Assembly: GCA_036556965.1 (NCBI GenBank)
Contig: DATBIO010000294.1
Span: 1-11,383 of the forward strand
Length of the DNA: 11,383 nt
Direction of reading: 5' to 3'
Source: DATBIO01 sp036556965
GTDB lineage: Bacteria > Acidobacteriota > Vicinamibacteria > Fen-336
The notes beneath the pieces are model-generated. The model was not told the DNA's origin. It saw nothing but the letters and a program-made list of their open reading frames with translations, and made no database searches. The position numbers were made by a program, and so were the translations under genes. This document shows positions 6,570 to 11,383 of this stretch, in pieces (position 1 is the first letter of the stretch; each line of letters begins with the position of its first letter).

Positions 6570-6605
6570 CGGCGCACGCCGGGGTCATCGGCTTGGTGTG
6601 CGCCG
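6570..6605 (+). promoter_or_regulatory. Bulged stem-loop in the leader of the TonB-receptor gene
   Basis: CGGCGCAC (6570-6577) pairs with GTGCGCCG (6598-6605), and an inner stem GCCG (6578-6581) pairs with CGGC (6589-6592) around a 7-base loop. TTGGT (6593-6597) is a one-sided bulge. The 12-bp total stem ends 48 bases before the receptor ATG, inside the leader predicted from the sigma-54-like element. It is not followed by a T-run, so it is not a classic terminator. It could affect mRNA stability or translation; it matches no riboswitch I recognise. Confidence 0.3.
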
Positions 6606-6653
6606 CTCGAGCCACTGGGGCAACTCCCGTCGAAGCACACTGAGGAGGAATCG

Positions 6654-9600
6654 ATGCTCACGACACTGCGGCGTGGCCTGAGGGCCGCGCTGGCGATGGT
6701 GACGCTGCTCCTCCTTCCCTCCACGACCGTAGCGCAGTCCACCGCGGGGATCCGGGGAACCGTCACCGACGAGCAGGGCGGCGTCGTTCCCGGGTCCGAC
6801 ATCGTGTTGCGCAACCAGGCCACCGGGGAGGAAAGGACCAGCGTCTCCGACCGCACCGGTCAGTACCAGATCGTCTCCCTGCCCGTGGGGCTCTACCGCC
6901 TCGAGGCCAGGGCCAACGGGTTCCAGACGCGCGTCTTCACGGACATCCGCCTGGCCGTCGCGCAGGTGGTCGTGCACAACGTGCGCCTGGCCCTGGGCAA
7001 CATGAGCGAGGAGGTGGCCGTGGTGGCGGAGGCCCCGCCCATCGAGTCCACCACCACCTCCGTGGGGCAGGTCATCAACGAGCGCACCGTGCAGGAGATC
7101 CCCCTCAACGGGCGCCACTTCGTGGACCTGGGCCTGCTCATACCCGGCTCGGTGGTGCCCCAGCAGAACGGGTTCCTGACCGCCCCCCTCCGGGGCCAGG
7201 GATCGTTCGCCTTCAACACCGCCGGCAACCGCGAGGACACCGTCAACTTCATGATCAACGGGATCAACCTGAACGACCAGGTGCAGAACCAGATCACCTT
7301 CCAGCCCTCCATCAACACGGTGTCCGAGTTCAAGGTGGACAACTCCACGCTGAGCGCGGAGTACGGGCGCAGCTCGGGGGCGGTGGTCAACATCGCCACC
7401 AAGTCGGGCACCAACGACCTGCACGGCGAGGTCTTCAACTTCCTCCGCCACCACTCGATGGACGCGCGCAACTTCTTCAACCCCGAGAGCCAGCCCCAGT
7501 CGCCCTTCAAGCGCAACCAGTTCGGGGCCAACCTGGGCGGGCCCATCGTCAAGAACAAGACGTTCTTCCTGGTCACCTACGAAGGCCTGCGGCAGCGCCA
7601 GCAGCTCGACTTCAACAGCGGTGTCCTCAGCGACGCCCAGCGCGCCGCCGTGGTCGACCCCGTGGTGCGCAACCTGCTGCCCCTGATCCCGACCGCCAAC
7701 GCGGTGAGCGCCACCGGCGCCCCGCGCTTCGTGGGCACCGGCACCGCCAACGTGGACATCGACCAGTTCACGGGCGACCTCAGCCACCAGCTCGGCGCCA
7801 ACGACCGGCTCCACGCCTACTACGCCTACCAGCGCGACGAGCGGGGCGAGCCCAACCTGCAGGGCAACACCATCCCCGGCTTCGGCGACACCCGCAGCTC
7901 CAACCGGCAGATCGGCACCCTGAACCAGACGCACATCTTCGGCCCCAGCCTGGTGAACGAGCTGCGCTTCGGGTTCAACCGCATCAACATCACCTTCGCC
8001 CCCAACCAGGCGCTGAACCCGGCCGACTTCGGAATCGACAACGGCATCGACGAGGCGGTGGTGCTGCCCCAGATCACCGTGCAGGGCGTGGGGCTCAACT
8101 TCGGGGGACCCTCGAACTTCCCCCAGGGCCGCATCGACACCACCTTCGTCCTCTCCGACACCCTGAGCTACCTGCGCGGGCGGCATTCGTTCAGGTTCGG
8201 GGGGGAGTACCGCCGCTTCCGGAACGAGAACTTCCAGACCAACGGCGGCACCTTCACCTACCCCAGCCTGCCCGCCTTCCAGGCGGGGTTGGGCAGCGCC
8301 TTCACGGTGACGCTGGGCGAGATCGCCAGCGAGGTGACCCAGCAGGCCTTCGGCCTCTTCGCGCAGGACAACTTCAAGGTGCGCTCGAACCTGTCCCTGG
8401 AGCTGGGGTTCCGCTACGACCTCAACCTGTCGCCCACGGACTCGGCCGACCGCTTCGTGTACTTCGACCCCGACACCGTCTCGCTCTATCGTGCCGGCCA
8501 GGGCGGGCCGCGCGACAAGATCTACGGGAACACCCACAACTTCCAGCCCCGGGTGGGCGTGATCTGGGACCCCTTCGGCGACGGCCGCACGTCCGTCCGC
8601 GCCGCCTACGCGCTCCTGAGCGACCAGCCGGTGACCAACATGGTGACGCCCACCTCCGCCAACCCTCCCCTCGTCACGCCCCTCGCCTTCACCGGCGCCA
8701 TCAAGCTCGACAACGCGCTGGACACGGCGGGGCCGGCGGGACTGGCCCCCAGCTCGGTGAACGAGGATTTCCGCAACCCGCTCATCCAGAGCTGGAACCT
8801 CAACGTCCAGCGCGAGCTGTGGAGGGACACGGCCCTGATGGTCGGCTACTTCGGGTCCAAGGGCGAGCACCTGCGCGTGTCACGCAACATCAACCAGTTC
8901 GTGAACGGAGCGCGCCCCTATCCGCGCCTGGCCGCCAGCAGCCCCATCCTCCCGGGCACCACCCTGGGCAACATCACGGAAGTCACCAGCCTCGGCTACT
9001 CGCGCTACGACGCCCTCTGGCTGCAGCTCACGAAGCGCTTCTCGGGCGGCCTGCAGCTCAACGGCTCCTACACGCTCTCCCACTCCCGGGACACCAACTC
9101 GCTGAGCTCGCAGGGCGTGGTGGTGCAGGACAGCTTCAACCTGGCGGGCGATTACGCGGACTCGGACTACGACGCGCGGCACCGGTACGTGCTGAGCGCC
9201 ATCTGGGAGCTGCCGTTCCGGGGCAACAAGTTCCTGGAGGGCTGGCAGATCGGGGTCATCAGCCAGGGCCAGAGCGGCAACCCCATCACCGTGGTCACCA
9301 ACATCAACACCTTCACCGGCAACCCCAACCTGCGGCCGGACCTCGTGGGCACCATCGTGGTGGACGGGCGGCCCGAGCACTGGTTCTCGAACGAGGTGTG
9401 CGACCCCCGCATCGCGGGCTCCTGCACGCCGGCCTCCGTGTTCGCCCTGCCCGTCTCCCCGGGCGGCGTGTTCCACATGGGCAACCTGCCGCGCAACGCG
9501 ATCATCGGACCGTCGTTCTTCAACACCGACCTGTCGCTCACCAAGAAGACGCGGTTCGGCCGCACCACCCTGGAGATCCGGGCCGAGGTGTTCAACCTCT

Positions 9601-9749
9601 TCAACCATCCCAACTTCGGGGTGGGGCTCCCCAGCCGCACGGCGTCGGTCGGCAGCACCAGCCTGGGCGTGCTGACCTCCACGCGCTTCCCCACCGGGGA
9701 CAGCGGCGCGTCCCGGCAGATACAGCTCGCGCTGAAGCTCTACTTCTGA
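6654..9749 (+). CDS. TonB-dependent receptor with N-terminal carboxypeptidase-regulatory-like domain (Oar type)
   Basis: A 1031-residue outer-membrane active transporter that takes up large or scarce ligands with energy from TonB-ExbBD. The ATG at 6654 follows AGGAGG (6643-6648) by 5 bases and opens a clear signal peptide: RRGLR, a hydrophobic core (about 11-21) and a cleavage region near VAQS (26-29). Residues about 32-112 form a beta-sandwich with GIRGTVTDEQGGVVPGS and SDRTGQYQIVSLPVGLYRL typical of the CarboxypepD_reg family. A TonB-box-like EEVAVVAEAPPIE stretch (119-131) leads into the plug: INERTVQEIPLNGR (141-154), MINGINLND (200-208) and SAEYGRSSGAVVNIATKSGTN (234-254). The rest is a large beta-barrel ending in LALKLYF with the terminal Phe expected for BAM-assembled proteins. 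This architecture is strongly expanded in Acidobacteriota. The ligand is unknown; no SusD or glycosidase neighbour is present. Stretches of in-frame codons upstream of 6654 lack coding character. Confidence 0.95.
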   Translation: MLTTLRRGLRAALAMVTLLLLPSTTVAQSTAGIRGTVTDEQGGVVPGSDIVLRNQATGEERTSVSDRTGQYQIVSLPVGLYRLEARANGFQTRVFTDIRLAVAQVVVHNVRLALGNMSEEVAVVAEAPPIESTTTSVGQVINERTVQEIPLNGRHFVDLGLLIPGSVVPQQNGFLTAPLRGQGSFAFNTAGNREDTVNFMINGINLNDQVQNQITFQPSINTVSEFKVDNSTLSAEYGRSSGAVVNIATKSGTNDLHGEVFNFLRHHSMDARNFFNPESQPQSPFKRNQFGANLGGPIVKNKTFFLVTYEGLRQRQQLDFNSGVLSDAQRAAVVDPVVRNLLPLIPTANAVSATGAPRFVGTGTANVDIDQFTGDLSHQLGANDRLHAYYAYQRDERGEPNLQGNTIPGFGDTRSSNRQIGTLNQTHIFGPSLVNELRFGFNRINITFAPNQALNPADFGIDNGIDEAVVLPQITVQGVGLNFGGPSNFPQGRIDTTFVLSDTLSYLRGRHSFRFGGEYRRFRNENFQTNGGTFTYPSLPAFQAGLGSAFTVTLGEIASEVTQQAFGLFAQDNFKVRSNLSLELGFRYDLNLSPTDSADRFVYFDPDTVSLYRAGQGGPRDKIYGNTHNFQPRVGVIWDPFGDGRTSVRAAYALLSDQPVTNMVTPTSANPPLVTPLAFTGAIKLDNALDTAGPAGLAPSSVNEDFRNPLIQSWNLNVQRELWRDTALMVGYFGSKGEHLRVSRNINQFVNGARPYPRLAASSPILPGTTLGNITEVTSLGYSRYDALWLQLTKRFSGGLQLNGSYTLSHSRDTNSLSSQGVVVQDSFNLAGDYADSDYDARHRYVLSAIWELPFRGNKFLEGWQIGVISQGQSGNPITVVTNINTFTGNPNLRPDLVGTIVVDGRPEHWFSNEVCDPRIAGSCTPASVFALPVSPGGVFHMGNLPRNAIIGPSFFNTDLSLTKKTRFGRTTLEIRAEVFNLFNHPNFGVGLPSRTASVGSTSLGVLTSTRFPTGDSGASRQIQLALKLYF

Positions 9750-9766
9750 CCGGCGACGCCTGACAT

Positions 9767-9799
9767 CGGCACGGGCCGGACGTCCTCCGGCCCGTGCCG
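9767..9799. terminator. Perfect 14-bp hairpin between convergent genes (bidirectional terminator candidate)
   Basis: Stem 9767-9780 pairs perfectly with 9786-9799 (CGGCACGGGCCGGA and its complement) around the 5-base loop CGTCC. It starts 18 bases after the receptor stop and ends 14 bases before the stop of the opposing gene. A perfect, very GC-rich stem exactly in a convergent gap is the expected place for a shared terminator. There is no T-run on either side, so it would act as a U-less terminator or as a 3'-end stabilising structure. Confidence 0.7.
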
Positions 9800-9812
9800 C
9801 CGCTCCCCGCGG

Positions 9813-11383
9813 CTACTTCTGGGCCAGGGCGCCCTGCTCGAGCCAGTGGGCGAGGAGGCGGCGCACGCGGAAGGAGTCCACCGTGGAGTCGGCCTCGCAG
9901 TCGAGGGGGGTGGCCCCCGACGTGATCCGCTCCCACAGCGCCCGCACCATCGGCTCCTCCGTCTCGTCGGGAAGCGGGACGGGCCCGGGGGCCGCGGCCA
10001 GGAGCACGACGCCGTCCGGCACCAGGGCGCGCGCCCGCCGGAACTCGTCGTAGCGCCGCAGGCCCTCCAGGATCAGGGGCGTGACCTCGTGGGCGTCCGG
10101 GGGCGGCTCCTCCCCCTCGCGGCTGCCCACGAAGGCGAAGCGGCCGGGGAGCGGCTTCTCGAAGAGCTGAAAGAAGGCCTCGCGGTCGCGCAGCGGCCCC
10201 GTCTGGCACGAGCGCACGCGGCCGCCCTCGAGGGCGATGACGCTCAGCACGCGGCCGCCCTGGTCGAAGAGGGTGAGGGTGCCCGTGGCGCGGATCTCGG
10301 CCACGCCCTGCAGGAGCATGGGCAGGCCGAAGAGCTCGAGGTCGCCGGAGAGGCTGACGGGCGCGGGCCCGCGCGGGCCGCTGCGCTGGGCCATGTCGCC
10401 CACGGCCCGGGCGGCGGCACGGCCGAACTCCTCGGCCGGGAAGCGCGTGGCCACCTCGCCCAGCAGGGCCTGCACGTCGGGCAGGGTGGTGCCGGAGAGC
10501 GCGGTCACGAGGTGGTGGAGCCCTTCGTTCCGCTTCTTGTTGACGAGGAAGCTCCGCATCCCGCGCGGAAGCTCCGTGCGCACCGTGGCCAGGAGCCGGG
10601 CCGCGGCCTCGGGGTGGCCGGCCAGGTCGAGGCCGGAGAGCTCGGCCAGGCGGGCGCGCGTGGTGCCGAGCTCCGGCTGCTCCCGAAGGCCGTGCTCCAC
10701 CACCGCGCGCACCGCGTTCTTGGAGCCGCACCGGGCCAGCGCGCTAAGCGTGCGCTCCAGGAGCTGGCCCACCTCCTCCTTGCTGTAGCTCGCGCTCTCC
10801 GGCCGCAGCAGCATGCCCTCGAAGCTGCGCAGGTAGCTCAGCAGCGCGGCCTCCGCCCGCTCGCCCTTGAGCTTGCCCAGGCAGGTGAGGGCCTCCTTCA
10901 TCAGGCTGGGCAGCCGCCCCGGCCGCGCCGCGCGCACCACCGCCTCCACGTCGGCCTCGCCCTCGCCCGCCGCGCGGGGGATCAGCCGCAGCAGGTAGAC
11001 CAGGTTGCGCAGGAAGAACGGGTCGGGCGTCTCCCCGCTCGCCGTCATCTCCTGCAGGCGCCGCAGGGCCACGGCGCGCGCCTCCGCCCCCTGCGACTCG
11101 AGGAGGGAGAGGAGGAAGCGCCGCCGGTCGTGGCGCTCCTCGTAGCGGAGCTCGTGCAGCAGGCCCTCGGGGGAGAGCGGCGTGAAGAAATTGAGGATGG
11201 TGCGCAGCAGGAAGTGCTTCTCCGGGCTCTCCGCGAACTTGCGCAGGCGCTCCTCCTCGAGGTAGCCGTACGACCCCTGCCGCACCGCCTCCACCGCGGG
11301 CCCGGGCACCTTGCGGTCGTCGGCGAGGCGCTGGAGGACCTCGACCATGGCCGCGGCGCGGGTGAGAAGGCCGTCGTTGAACT
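9813..11383 (-). CDS. Helical-repeat protein with DUF4388 (PATAN-like) domain, N-terminus outside window
   Basis: The frame ends at the TAG at 9815-9813 and stays open to the right edge. An ATG at 11348 exists, but it has no ribosome site and the residues before it (FNDGLLTRAAA) look like continuing protein, so the true start lies beyond the window. Counting from that Met, residues 1-330 are almost entirely helical with HEAT-like pairs (for example ARAVALRRLQEM at 90-101 and AEAALLSYLRSF at 165-176). Residues about 332-440 are a DUF4388 domain: LSGDLELFGLPMLLQGVAEI, then RATGTLTLFDQGGRVLSV, EGGRVRSCQTG and REAFFQLFEKPLPGRFAFV. A Pro/Ala-rich stretch (about 451-465) follows, then a short helical C-terminus (466-511). 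DUF4388 proteins occur in Acidobacteriota and Myxococcota, often with signalling or type IV pilus/gliding genes, and are thought to be scaffolds. No catalytic motif is visible. The cellular role is unassigned. Confidence 0.88.
   Translation of the reverse strand, partial: FNDGLLTRAAAMVEVLQRLADDRKVPGPAVEAVRQGSYGYLEEERLRKFAESPEKHFLLRTILNFFTPLSPEGLLHELRYEERHDRRRFLLSLLESQGAEARAVALRRLQEMTASGETPDPFFLRNLVYLLRLIPRAAGEGEADVEAVVRAARPGRLPSLMKEALTCLGKLKGERAEAALLSYLRSFEGMLLRPESASYSKEEVGQLLERTLSALARCGSKNAVRAVVEHGLREQPELGTTRARLAELSGLDLAGHPEAAARLLATVRTELPRGMRSFLVNKKRNEGLHHLVTALSGTTLPDVQALLGEVATRFPAEEFGRAAARAVGDMAQRSGPRGPAPVSLSGDLELFGLPMLLQGVAEIRATGTLTLFDQGGRVLSVIALEGGRVRSCQTGPLRDREAFFQLFEKPLPGRFAFVGSREGEEPPPDAHEVTPLILEGLRRYDEFRRARALVPDGVVLLAAAPGPVPLPDETEEPMVRALWERITSGATPLDCEADSTVDSFRVRRLLAHWLEQGALAQK

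Larger units (their letters stand above)
6273..6653. other. Divergent intergenic region between the eRF1-like and TonB-receptor genes
   Basis: 381 bases without a supported gene, visibly richer in A/T than the flanking coding DNA and lacking the strong third-position G/C pattern. Both neighbours are transcribed away from it, so it should hold both promoters. Contents: the ribosome site of the - strand gene, an imperfect dyad at 6308-6349, a weak - strand TTGGAT/TATCGA pair with 18-base spacing (6401-6372), a 5-bp hairpin GCGTC/GACGC (6451-6455, 6461-6465) followed by TTTT, an 8-bp inverted repeat GCGGCTCG (6487-6494) / CGAGCCGC (6541-6548), a sigma-54-like element at 6497-6512, a bulged hairpin at 6570-6605, and the receptor's ribosome site at 6643-6648. 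Individual short repeats may be chance. Confidence 0.7.

Noticed and set aside
5370..6653. In-frame extension of the receptor frame far upstream of 6654
   Set aside because: It runs antisense to the eRF1-like gene and then through non-coding intergenic DNA. The signal peptide and AGGAGG site fix the start at 6654.
6585..8870. A long open frame (761 codons) antisense to the TonB-receptor gene
   Set aside because: It mirrors the receptor's codons in GC-rich DNA, has low-complexity Val/Gly/Glu/Arg-rich composition and no ribosome site, while the receptor frame has clear family motifs.
9601..10731. Second long - strand frame (376 codons) overlapping the DUF4388 gene and the receptor 3' end
   Set aside because: Arg/Pro/Gly-rich low-complexity shadow in another phase of the DUF4388 gene; it would also run through the terminator hairpin.
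1..11383. CRISPR arrays, tRNA/rRNA genes, insertion sequences, integrase or phage genes
   Set aside because: No regularly spaced repeats, tRNA-like cloverleaf, transposase or integrase motifs, or terminal inverted repeats were seen on reading both strands; a covariance-model search was not possible here.

Overview
The window is very GC-rich DNA. Its gene content points to an Acidobacteriota-like soil or sediment bacterium: an Oar-type TonB-dependent receptor with an N-terminal carboxypeptidase-regulatory-like domain, a DUF4388 protein, a bacterial eRF1-like (baeRF/VLRF1-type) protein and a short-type PurL. A deltaproteobacterial or Myxococcota-like source cannot be excluded. No rRNA, tRNA, insertion sequence, CRISPR array or phage gene was seen.

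Layout, left to right. (1) The 3' end of an unrecognised gene (+, to 490). (2) A tight + strand operon, 542-4943: purL (purine synthesis), a three-helix membrane protein with a DUF1499 domain, and an M20-family metallopeptidase. Both junctions are 4-base stop/start overlaps, and a TAGAAT box 7 bases before purL suggests a leaderless or nearly leaderless transcript. (3) A - strand pair, 6272 down to 4948: an eRF1/Vms1-like protein (383 aa) translationally coupled (ATGA) to a very small, highly charged 58-aa protein. This pair converges on the M20 gene with only 4 bases between the stop codons. (4) A 381-base divergent intergenic region (6273-6653), less GC-rich than its surroundings. It holds a good sigma-54-like element and several inverted repeats. 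(5) A large TonB-dependent receptor gene (+, 6654-9749). (6) A perfect 14-bp hairpin at 9767-9799 between convergent genes. (7) A - strand gene running off the right edge (9813-11383) that encodes a helical-repeat plus DUF4388 protein.

How the parts relate: the purL operon joins core nucleotide synthesis to two envelope or periplasmic proteins with no evident pathway link. The eRF1-like protein and its small basic partner look like a compact translation-quality-control or ribosome-associated module, and this is the most interesting part of the window. The TonB receptor is a stand-alone nutrient-uptake gene with its own regulatory region, possibly controlled by sigma-54. The functional links between neighbours are inferred from gene order only.
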